The position numbers and the translations under genes were made by a program. Positions 1 to 5,166 of a stretch of 5,965 nucleotides of DNA are shown in pieces. The notes below the pieces were generated by a model. It made no database searches and was not told the origin of the DNA. It saw nothing but the letters and a program-made list of their open reading frames with translations. Numbering within the stretch: the stretch's first letter is position 1; each line of letters starts with the position of its first letter. Origin of the DNA: Deltaproteobacteria bacterium (GTDB lineage Bacteria > Desulfobacterota > JADFXK01); the NCBI GenBank assembly GCA_015233285.1, contig JADFYA010000064.1, positions 6,654-12,618 on the forward strand, written 5' to 3'.

Positions 1-1
1 C

Positions 2-169
2 GTCAACTCCTTCTCCTATGGCGAGGTGTACGGTCTCTACGGGGTGGGCATGTTCAAGAAAATACTCCAGGAGCGTTGTTCGGAAGAAACCAATCTCCTG
101 GTTGCGGACATCAGGAACAAAGATGCAATAATGGACGCCATTAAGGTCTTTCTGGGCAAGGGCCTGTAA
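2..169 (+). CDS. yhbH: C-terminal end of a YhbH / DUF444 family protein (partial)
   Basis: This open frame enters from the left edge and gives 55 codons before a TAA stop. The tail contains SFSYGEV near its start, then GMFKKI, and ends in DAIMDAIKVFLGKGL. This resembles the C-terminus of clostridial 'sporulation protein YhbH' (DUF444, a von Willebrand A-like family), where a Tyr-Ser-Tyr-Gly segment, a Phe-Lys-Lys-Ile helix and a final 'F..F..K' helix are usual. The downstream gene is spoVR; known clusters place the kinase prkA, yhbH and spoVR together, which supports the call. In that family the protein acts in the cytoplasm in sporulation or stationary-phase stress, with unknown biochemistry. 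Only the tail is visible, so no catalytic or metal residues can be checked. The call rests on a short match plus context. Confidence 0.68.
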   Translation, partial: VNSFSYGEVYGLYGVGMFKKILQERCSEETNLLVADIRNKDAIMDAIKVFLGKGL

Positions 170-173
170 CGGT

Positions 174-208
174 GGCGCCGGGTACGACCAGCTTTAGGCC
201 CGGACGCC
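174..208 (+). other. Bulged hairpin between yhbH and spoVR
   Basis: GGCGCCGGG (174-182) pairs with CCCGG-A-CGCC (199-208), nine base pairs with one bulged A and a 16-nt loop. CGCCG (205-209) can instead pair with CGGCG (220-224), so the two helices exclude each other. No T-run follows, so it is not a plain intrinsic terminator. It lies five bases after the yhbH stop and could tune mRNA stability or read-through into spoVR; that role is inference. Confidence 0.4.
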
Positions 209-255
209 GGAATTAACTGCGGCGCCTTCAGGGTTCCTTGAAAGGGGTGGTGAGG

Positions 256-1899
256 ATGGTAAAATTTCCTACGCCATTGAAGGAAATCAAATACGAAATC
301 CAGCAATACGCCGATGACTTCGGACTCGATTACTACGACATTATCTTTGAGGTGCTGGATTACGAAAAGCTGAATGAAGTGGCGGCTTACGGCGGATTCC
401 CGGCCCGGTATCCCCACTGGCGTTTCGGCATGGAATACGAACATCTTTCCCGGACCTATACCTATGGGTTGTCCAAAATTTATGAAATGGTCATCAACAA
501 CGATCCCTGCTACGCCTATCTGCTGGAATGCAACAATCCGGTGGACCAGAAGATCGTCATGGCCCATGTTTATGGACACTGTGATTTCTTTAAGAACAAT
601 TTATGGTTTGCCAAAACCAACCGGAAGATGATGGACGAGATGGCCAACCATGGGGCCAGGATCACCAGGCACGCCGACCGCCACGGGATGGACCGGATTG
701 AAGCCTTTATCGACCGCTGTTTATCCATCGAAGACTTGATTGACATGCACCTGCCGTTTATCAAGCGGAAAGATGACGAAGTCCGGGAGATGCGGCCGGG
801 TCTCAAATTCGAGTCGGAGGATCAACCTGGTCACGATGGTTGTGGCTGCGGCTGCGGTCAGGGTGGAGAACATGCCTGCAGTGCTCACGCTTCTTGTCCC
901 AGCGCGGCCGGCGGCCCGGATATGGCGGAGGAATTCGCCGAAGATTTTATGGACGATGAAGAACAGAGCGATGTGCATCCCAGCAAGTTGAGAAGTAAAG
1001 ATTACATGGATGAGTACATCAACCCGCCGGAATTCTGGAAGGAGCATGAGAGAAAGATCAGGGACAAACTTAAAGGCAAAAAGAAGTTTCCGGAAGAGCC
1101 CCAAAAGGATGTCTTGTTGTTCTTGTTGGACCATGCGCCGTTGAACTACTGGCAGCGCGATATTCTATCCGCCATAAGAGAGGAGGCTTACTATTACGCC
1201 CCCCAGGGCCAGACTAAAATCATGAACGAGGGTTGGGCCACCTTTTGGCATTCTACCATCATGACCCAGAAGGCCCTGAAAGCTTCGGAGCTGGTTGACT
1301 ATGCGGATCATCACTCCGGGACTTTAGGCGGTAGCCGGACCAGGTTGAATCCCTACAAGTTGGGAGTGGAGTTGTTCCGGGATATTGAAGAGCGCTGGGA
1401 TAAGGGCCGGTTCGGTAAGGAGTATGAAGAGTGTGAAGACCTGGCTTTGAGGCGGGATTGGGATCTCAATTTGAAGCTGGGCCGGAAGAAGATCTTCGAG
1501 GTCCGCCAGGTATGTAACGATATCAACTTCATCGACACCTATTTGACCGAGGAATTTTGTCACCGGCACAAACTGTTTATGTATCAATACGACACCAGGA
1601 CCAAACAATACGTCATCACTTCGCGTAAGTTTAGGGACGTCAAAGAAGCCATCTTAAGTTCATTAACCAATTTCGGCCGGCCGTTGGTCTATGTGGAGGA
1701 CGGAAACTACCATAACCGCGGGGAACTCCTGCTTTCCCATCGATATGAAGGCCGGATTCTTGACCCGGTATATGCCCGGGACACCCTGGTCAATATCCAG
1801 TACCTGTGGAAACGACCGGTGCATATTCAGACCATGGATGACGACAGAAAACTAATCTTCTCCTTTGACGGCGAACATCATTCAGACAAAAGGGAATAA
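256..1899 (+). CDS. spoVR: SpoVR family protein, stage V sporulation / stress protein
   Basis: Full-length SpoVR/YcgB family member, 547 residues from ATG 256. An in-frame TTG at 238 would add six residues, but the AAGGGG-TGG purine stretch at 241-250 makes a natural ribosome binding site for 256. Family signatures are clear: MAHVYGHCDFFKNN around residues 102-115, and later HAPLNYWQRDIL followed by EEAYYYAPQGQTKIMNEGWATFWH. In Bacillus the protein is needed for normal spore cortex formation; its chemistry is unknown. There is no signal peptide or membrane segment, so it should be cytoplasmic. It is longer than the Bacillus protein (about 470 residues). Part of the excess is an insert near residues 190-240 with GCGCGCG, five Cys and several His within about 25 residues, followed by an acidic stretch (EEFAEDFMDDEEQSD). 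It lies directly after yhbH, as in the known prkA-yhbH-spoVR cluster. Confidence 0.95.
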   Translation: MVKFPTPLKEIKYEIQQYADDFGLDYYDIIFEVLDYEKLNEVAAYGGFPARYPHWRFGMEYEHLSRTYTYGLSKIYEMVINNDPCYAYLLECNNPVDQKIVMAHVYGHCDFFKNNLWFAKTNRKMMDEMANHGARITRHADRHGMDRIEAFIDRCLSIEDLIDMHLPFIKRKDDEVREMRPGLKFESEDQPGHDGCGCGCGQGGEHACSAHASCPSAAGGPDMAEEFAEDFMDDEEQSDVHPSKLRSKDYMDEYINPPEFWKEHERKIRDKLKGKKKFPEEPQKDVLLFLLDHAPLNYWQRDILSAIREEAYYYAPQGQTKIMNEGWATFWHSTIMTQKALKASELVDYADHHSGTLGGSRTRLNPYKLGVELFRDIEERWDKGRFGKEYEECEDLALRRDWDLNLKLGRKKIFEVRQVCNDINFIDTYLTEEFCHRHKLFMYQYDTRTKQYVITSRKFRDVKEAILSSLTNFGRPLVYVEDGNYHNRGELLLSHRYEGRILDPVYARDTLVNIQYLWKRPVHIQTMDDDRKLIFSFDGEHHSDKRE

Positions 1900-1914
1900 C
1901 CGTCGGAAAGACGG
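1900..1914 (+). other. Small hairpin directly after the spoVR stop
   Basis: CCGTC (1900-1904) and GACGG (1910-1914) form a five-base-pair stem with a GGAAA loop immediately after the spoVR TAA. No T-run follows, so it is unlikely to terminate transcription alone. It may protect the 3' end of spoVR mRNA or separate it from the next gene, 84 bases on. Short stems like this also arise by chance. Confidence 0.25.
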
Positions 1915-1984
1915 CCGCACAAGCGAATTATCGGGATCAGAATTAGTTGACGATGAAACCCCAACCAAACAGCTATTCCCTAAT

Positions 1985-1992
1985 GGGAGGTG
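1985..1992 (+). promoter_or_regulatory. Ribosome binding site deciding the start at 1999
   Basis: GGGAGGTG is a near-perfect Shine-Dalgarno sequence six bases before ATG 1999. It overlaps the alternative in-frame GTG at 1990, which has no site of its own at a proper distance, so 1999 is the likely start. Confidence 0.75.
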
Positions 1993-1998
1993 AGCGTT

Positions 1999-2502
1999 AT
2001 GAAACTCAGCCGGATGATTTTGGAAAGTCTAGACCGGGTGGAACCATTGAACCCTATGGAGGCTGCGCCGATCGTAGCCGAAGAGGAAGGGATTACCGCC
2101 GGGATTACCCTAGACGATTGGGACCGGCTGGCTGTCTCATTGGTTAGCCTACATGTAACGGCAGCCGGACCGGGCGTTGTTGAAGACGAGGATGCTTTTG
2201 TCTGCTGCTGCCGCCGCATTGCCGAGGGCGTCAATTACCTGGAAGAGCCGCTCATGGTTGTAGAAGTGGACCGGGCTAACCGGGTCGGCATCATCCGCAG
2301 CCGGCAACCGCTGGTGGATGAAAACTCCGTGGCCTATCTGGAGATCCTGGTTAATGGTCGGACTGGGGAAATTTCCTTGTCTCGGGTGGTCCGTCGCGAC
2401 GATATGGATAAGCCGATCCTGGACCATATGGTCATGGGCCGGCGGACCCTGGTCCGGGTCATTGATTTCTTGGTCGGCTCTTGGGCCGTTACCGAGCAAT
2501 GA
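1999..2502 (+). CDS. Hypothetical protein, 167 residues, downstream of spoVR
   Basis: I do not recognise the family. The frame runs from ATG 1999, behind a strong GGGAGGTG site, to TGA 2500-2502. The product is soluble and acidic, with no signal peptide or membrane segment. The N-terminal third is helical and acidic (PIVAEEEGITAGITLDDWD). The middle has an odd CCCRR run (DEDAFVCCCRRIAEG). The second half alternates hydrophobic and charged strands (EEPLMVVEVDR, VAYLEILVNGRTGEISLSR), suggesting a beta-rich domain, and the end is a hydrophobic helix (TLVRVIDFLVGSW). The base composition resembles spoVR. The 99-base gap to spoVR has no obvious terminator, so the two may share a transcript. A sporulation role is only an inference from position. 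Confidence 0.8.
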   Translation: MKLSRMILESLDRVEPLNPMEAAPIVAEEEGITAGITLDDWDRLAVSLVSLHVTAAGPGVVEDEDAFVCCCRRIAEGVNYLEEPLMVVEVDRANRVGIIRSRQPLVDENSVAYLEILVNGRTGEISLSRVVRRDDMDKPILDHMVMGRRTLVRVIDFLVGSWAVTEQ

Positions 2503-2515
2503 GCATTAGCCAAAG

Positions 2516-2655
2516 ATACAATCGAGTGAAGACTCTCACCTCGCCCAGGGTTTAGCTATCGACCCCACCGGGTGGGGCGGGCCCGTCGGCTTGCCTCACC
2601 TGAGTGGGTTTACCCGCAGCATTGGGCAGTATGCGATCACAGGGTTCGCTTTTTT
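2516..2655 (+). ncRNA. Candidate structured noncoding RNA ending in a T-run
   Basis: This GC-rich gene-free stretch holds several helices. GAGT-gaag-ACTC is near the 5' end (2524-2535). A closing stem pairs GCCCAG (2543-2548) with TTGGGC (2622-2627). Inside it, CGAC (2560-2563) can pair with GTCG (2585-2588), CCCCAC (2563-2568) with GTGGGG (2572-2577), and GTGGG (2604-2608) with CCCGC (2613-2617) around a TTTA loop. The 3' end is GCGA (2633-2636) with TCGC (2646-2649) followed by six Ts (2650-2655). A TACAAT at 2517-2522 could be a -10 box but has no good -35 at normal spacing. It could be an independent small RNA or a structured 3' UTR of the 167-residue gene. Size and phylum would fit large conserved classes such as the raiA motif RNA, but I cannot confirm a class by eye. 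Confidence 0.45.
2633..2655 (+). terminator. Possible intrinsic terminator
   Basis: GCGA (2633-2636) pairs with TCGC (2646-2649) around a nine-base loop and is followed directly by six Ts. The stem is short, so this is a weak terminator alone. It is the best candidate for the end of transcription from the spoVR side or of the RNA element before it. Confidence 0.4.
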
Positions 2656-2656
2656 G

Positions 2657-2670
2657 GACTGTTGACAGTC
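2657..2670. repeat. 14-bp perfect palindrome with TTGACA
   Basis: GACTGTTGACAGTC is a 6+6 inverted repeat with a TG centre, two bases after the T-run. TGTTGAC recurs at 2671-2677, 11 bases (one helical turn) after its first copy at 2660. The TTGACA at 2662-2667 resembles a -35 box but has only a poor -10 (GATGAA, 2686-2691). It could be an operator or chance. Confidence 0.35.
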
Positions 2671-2785
2671 TGTTGACCTGAGTTCGATGAATCCTGTGGA
2701 TTCCTTTCTGCCTTCCAATCAATCTTCCTCAAAAAGACCCCCCGATTTTTTATTTTTGTCCCGAACACGGAAGAATGCCGAGAAT

Positions 2786-2809
2786 TTGTCTTGACAATTG
2801 TCTTGACAA
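2786..2809. repeat. Two tandem 12-bp palindromes overlapping a promoter (operator candidate)
   Basis: TTGTCTTGACAA occurs twice back to back (2786-2797 and 2798-2809) with no mismatch. Each copy is itself a perfect inverted repeat (TTGTC/GACAA with a TT centre). The second copy contains the -35 hexamer of the promoter at 2803-2830. Tandem dyads on a -35 box are what a dimeric repressor operator would look like. I do not recognise the regulator. Confidence 0.6.
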
Positions 2810-2830
2810 TGGGGTGCCCCTCACTATAAA
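2803..2830 (+). promoter_or_regulatory. Sigma-A-type promoter upstream of the formyltransferase gene
   Basis: A consensus -35 TTGACA (2803-2808) is followed after 16 bases by TATAAA (2825-2830), five of six matches to the -10. Transcription would start near 2837 and give a leader of about 180-215 bases before the formyltransferase gene. The leader starts with a GAACC-GGG-GGTTC hairpin (2842-2854) and then holds the nested inverted repeat at 2890-2963. Confidence 0.65.
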
Positions 2831-2889
2831 AATTAGTTTCGGAACCGGGGGTTCGGCGTTCACCAGATGCTCTGCAGACCTTTTCATTG

Positions 2890-2963
2890 CCGTACAATTC
2901 TTAATTATAGTCATTGGATGAAGATATCTTGACTATAATATTTTTATAATGAAAACTGTACGG
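2890..2963. repeat. Nested inverted repeat in AT-rich leader
   Basis: The outer arms are CCGTACA (2890-2896) and TGTACGG (2957-2963). The inner arms are ATTATAGTCA (2904-2913) and TGACTATAAT (2930-2939), a perfect 10-bp match around 16 bases. TATAAT boxes occur at 2934-2939 and 2945-2950, but no -35 at normal spacing was found. As RNA it would be a two-part stem in the leader; as DNA it could be a regulator site or a small mobile-element remnant. Only the repeat itself is certain. Confidence 0.55.
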
Positions 2964-3018
2964 TATCTGAAAAAGTCAAAATCATGCTGAACCTGTGCCG
3001 CAAAATTAACATGAACGA

Positions 3019-4077
3019 ATGGGGATGATTGTGGATGGTGTCAAATATAGCATGGGACCTGTGGACCGGATAATTTTTTTCGGTTCCGGCCTCCTGATGG
3101 TCGAGGCTATGGAGCTGGCCCGCCAACGCGGCTTTGAGGTCCATGCTTTTTTTGTTAAACGGCATGGGGTCGAGAATATTGAGGCCGGTTCCGGCTGTTC
3201 GCTCCAAGATACTCTGAGGCAAAAGGGATTTGACGCCTATGAAAGCCCGGACCTGAATGGCTCGGCTCAACTCTCCGGTCTGGTCAACGACCGGACCATC
3301 GGCCTGGGGTTTGGTGAAGCCTACACCTTCAATGCCGACACCATCAGGTTATTCAATGGCCGGCTCTTCGATTTTATGACCATCCGGCTGCCGCTGTATC
3401 GGGGTGGCGCTCATTTTACCTGGCAGATTTTGCGCCAAAGCCGGATCGGCTGCTGGCATATTCAATTGATTAATGAAGATATGGTCCCGGGCGTGAATCA
3501 TCCGGGTATGATCATGAAAACTCGGGAGTACCGGCTCCCGGCCGCGGCCCGAACACCCCAGGATTACTTTGACGCCGCCCGCCGGGAGGGATTGTTTCTG
3601 TTCCAGGAACTCTTGACCGATATCCAGGAGGGTCGGGAGCAAACCCTGACGGCGCAGCAAGAGAATTTAAGCCTCTACCTGCCGCGGTTAAACACATTGC
3701 GGCATGGGTTCATTGATTGGACCTGGACGGCCGGTGAAATCGAACGCTTTGTGGCCGCCTTTGATGATCCCTATCCCGGGGCTTCAACTTTTGTGGCCGG
3801 TCGGCGCATGTTTCTGAAAGATGTCCAGGCCGACGCGAGTGAAGGCGCCTTTCATCCGTTTGCGGCCGGGCTGATCTATCGTATTTTTGCCGGCACTGTC
3901 TATGTCGCGGCCCGGGATGGAGCCCTCCTTTTCGGACGGGCGGCCGACGAAACCGGTCATGACGTTATCCCGGAATTGCGCCCGGGGATGCGGTTCTTTA
4001 CCCCCCGGCAGCACCTCGAGGCAGCCATGACCTTTGCCGCTGATTATGACACAGAGGGTCTGGTCGTCCTGGAATAA
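3019..4077 (+). CDS. Formyltransferase-fold protein, altered active site
   Basis: 352 residues from ATG 3019, with the methionyl-tRNA/sugar formyltransferase architecture. The N-terminal Rossmann-like half starts IIFFGSGLLMVEAMELA (residues 18-34) and includes the LPLYRGGAHFTW loop (124-135). The C-terminal part, RLNTLRHGFIDWTW then AFDDPYPGAST, matches the formyltransferase C-terminal domain. The family's catalytic Asn-x-His sits a few residues before the P-x-Y-R-G loop; here I read Asp118-Phe-Met120, so both residues appear replaced. It may bind a formyl-folate-like ligand without usual catalysis, or do another transfer. The start is uncertain: GTG 3031 follows GGGGATG and ATG 3052 follows GGATGGTG, while 3019 has no clear binding site. 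The DUF4910 gene begins ten bases downstream, so they are probably co-transcribed from the promoter at 2803-2830. Members of these families occur in nucleotide-sugar and surface-glycan loci, but the substrate here is unknown. Confidence 0.8.
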   Translation: MGMIVDGVKYSMGPVDRIIFFGSGLLMVEAMELARQRGFEVHAFFVKRHGVENIEAGSGCSLQDTLRQKGFDAYESPDLNGSAQLSGLVNDRTIGLGFGEAYTFNADTIRLFNGRLFDFMTIRLPLYRGGAHFTWQILRQSRIGCWHIQLINEDMVPGVNHPGMIMKTREYRLPAAARTPQDYFDAARREGLFLFQELLTDIQEGREQTLTAQQENLSLYLPRLNTLRHGFIDWTWTAGEIERFVAAFDDPYPGASTFVAGRRMFLKDVQADASEGAFHPFAAGLIYRIFAGTVYVAARDGALLFGRAADETGHDVIPELRPGMRFFTPRQHLEAAMTFAADYDTEGLVVLE

Positions 4078-4086
4078 GGTGGAACC

Positions 4087-4461
4087 ATGAGTTATATGAT
4101 GGAGTTGCTGAAGAAAATTTATCCCCTCCGGCTGGCTCCCGTGTCCGACGAGACGGATGGGTTAGTCCCCCTGCTCACCGCCGAGCTGCCCTTTTCCGTT
4201 CATGAGTATCAATCGGGACTGGAACACAACGGTTGGACTGTTCCCTTAAAATGGAAACCGCTCAAGGCGGAGATCCGAAAAGACGGCCGGCTGATTTACG
4301 ACGGGATGAAGCATCCTTTGGGCGTTATCGGTTATGGGACGTCATTTCAAGGTGTCGTGCCTTTGAACGAGTTGAAAAAGCATCTCTCTTATCACCCGGA
4401 GCTACCGGATTCCCTGGTCTATCATTGTGATTATTACTATAAAAAGTGGCTTCGGGACTGA
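4087..4461 (+). CDS. N-terminal fragment of a DUF4910 aminopeptidase-like protein
   Basis: 124 residues from ATG 4087, preceded by GGTGG (4078-4082) four bases upstream. The sequence matches the N-terminal domain of DUF4910 proteins: MMELLKKIYPL at the start, HEYQSGLEHNGWTVPLKW around residues 39-56 (family: 'hEvpSGt..fDWTVP.eW'), then PLNELKKHLSYHPELPDSL and YYYKKW. The family normally continues with 'SYYke.WGFC' into a zinc-peptidase-like domain, for a total above 400 residues. Here the frame stops two residues after KKWLR, exactly where that domain should begin, and none of the catalytic part follows. The C-terminal winged helix of the same family comes next in another frame (4446-4679). 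The best reading is a gene with a large internal deletion. The reading frame of this part is intact and may still be translated. Confidence 0.65.
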   Translation: MSYMMELLKKIYPLRLAPVSDETDGLVPLLTAELPFSVHEYQSGLEHNGWTVPLKWKPLKAEIRKDGRLIYDGMKHPLGVIGYGTSFQGVVPLNELKKHLSYHPELPDSLVYHCDYYYKKWLRD

Positions 4462-4679
4462 TGTTTCAGCGTTCCCCGGGCGACCCCAGTATTCTGCCCA
4501 CTGCGTCACGGGATCAGCGGAAGTGGAATTACCTGATGGATTGCCTGGTTTGGTATTTTGATCAACAGCCCGAACTCATTGACATTGCTTTAAAGCATGA
4601 AATAAAATATGCTGCTCTTTACAACTATGTGACGAAATTTGAAGAAAAATGGCTGATTACTTTGCGGGACCGGTTATGA
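4446..4679 (+). pseudogene. C-terminal winged-helix remnant of the same DUF4910 gene
   Basis: This frame resembles the C-terminal end of DUF4910 proteins. GDPSILPT stands where the family has 'EPQLGKRGLYPT', then LMDCLVWYFDQQPELIDIA and KFEEKWLI match the small winged helix ('lLwlLNysDG..sLldIA...L.ekgLl'). About 240 catalytic residues expected between it and 4087-4461 are absent. The frame is open from GTG 4446, but ATG 4461 overlaps the preceding TGA as TGATG, so re-initiation could still yield a 72-residue peptide. A hairpin overlaps its stop (4679-4698). The fragment assignment is by eye. Confidence 0.55.
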
Positions 4680-4698
4680 TCGGGCTGTTGGACCCGAT
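4679..4698 (+). terminator. Hairpin overlapping the stop of the DUF4910 remnant
   Basis: ATCGGG (4679-4684) pairs perfectly with CCCGAT (4693-4698) around an eight-base loop. Only a loose pyrimidine stretch (TCGCCGTCTTCT) follows, with no T-run, so termination would be weak. It may be the original gene-end structure. Confidence 0.3.
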
Positions 4699-4736
4699 TC
4701 GCCGTCTTCTATAATGAGATATCGCCGAGGTATGCC

Positions 4737-4862
4737 ATGGGGATGTATGAAAATAACCTGGCCTTGCTGCGAGTCGGATACCCTGAGTTGGCCGCTAAGC
4801 TGGACCGGACCACGGATGACGGCACGTGCAAAGTTATGCCGTCAAAATCAAACACCACATGA
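4737..4862 (+). pseudogene. N-terminal remnant of a MAF/DUF115 motility-associated glycosyltransferase
   Basis: 41 codons from ATG 4737, with GAGG six bases upstream. The start YENNLALLRVGYPELAAKLD looks like the N-terminus of 'motility associated factor' proteins (DUF115, MptE-like), which typically open 'M.e.NLaaL....PeLa.kL'. These proteins glycosylate flagellin with nonulosonic acids and are usually about 600 residues long. Here the similarity ends after about 30 residues, the frame stops at 4860-4862, and the next stretch reads like the C-terminus of the same family in another frame. The catalytic middle is missing. The match is short, so the family call is moderate. Confidence 0.45.
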
Positions 4863-5110
4863 TCAATGATTCGGAGCTTTTTTACCTTTTCTTAATGCAC
4901 TATGTTCAGGCCTTTTTGCTAAGAAAAGAACTTGACCTGATGTCTGTCCACAACCAGAAAGAGACCACTTCCGAGCAATTATTTCTGGCCGTCGGCATCT
5001 ATCAAAACATGTTCATCACTTTGATTAAACTAGTTAAAGTAATCATGAAGCCCCTGACCAGAGCCCGAGATTCCGTGGCCCAAAAGATCACTACGGCGCC
5101 AGACGCCTGA
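4826..5110 (+). pseudogene. C-terminal remnant, probably of the same MAF glycosyltransferase
   Basis: The frame is open from 4820 to TGA 5108-5110 and gives a helical segment of about 94 residues: KIKHHMINDSELFYLFLMHY, then FLLRKELDLMSVHNQK, then IYQNMFITLIKLVKVIMKPL. This alternation of long amphipathic helices, with 'YQ.MF..L..L' and a final 'pL..Ard.v', resembles the C-terminal region of MAF/DUF115 proteins. GTG 4826 has no ribosome binding site, so this is more likely a gene end cut off from its beginning than an independent gene. ATG 4859 is the only other early start. An unrelated small helical protein cannot be excluded. Confidence 0.4.
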
Positions 5111-5122
5111 ATTTCGATCTAA

Positions 5123-5137
5123 CCGTTTTTGAACAGA
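5123..5137. repeat. Near-direct repeat, copy 1 (second copy 5894-5907)
   Basis: CCGTTTTTGAACAGA here and CCGTTTTGAACAGA at 5894-5907 differ by one T. The pair encloses mobB, and the second copy sits at the frameshift in the broken DUF4910 gene. It may mark a rearrangement or be chance. Confidence 0.3.
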
Positions 5138-5166
5138 TCCGCATCTTCCGCCACAGGTGACGCCTC

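Noticed and set aside
37..579. Long minus-strand frame across the yhbH end and the spoVR start
   Set aside because: It lies opposite two recognised + strand genes, has no family signature, and is a shadow of their codon pattern.
721..1134. 137-residue minus-strand frame inside spoVR
   Set aside because: Antisense to conserved SpoVR sequence, with no ribosome binding site or recognisable domain.
1947..2147. 66-residue + strand frame overlapping the 167-residue gene
   Set aside because: It has no binding site and reads low-complexity Arg/Gly in the alternate frame of a well-started gene.
2600..2655. tRNA-like 3' part (GGGTTCGC)
   Set aside because: No acceptor stem, anticodon arm or CCA-type end can be built around it.
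2786..2809. CRISPR array from the tandem repeat
   Set aside because: Only two 12-bp units with no spacer; it fits an operator better.
2637..2897. 86-residue minus-strand frame in the intergenic region
   Set aside because: It is made largely of repeat and promoter sequence (the tandem palindrome reads as IVKTIVKT) and matches no family.
2904..2939. Invertible promoter (phase variation)
   Set aside because: The arms are 10 bp around 16 bases, too short a segment to switch expression, and no recombinase gene is visible.
4826..4828. GTG 4826 as the start of an independent gene
   Set aside because: No ribosome binding site precedes it, and the sequence looks like the end of a larger protein.
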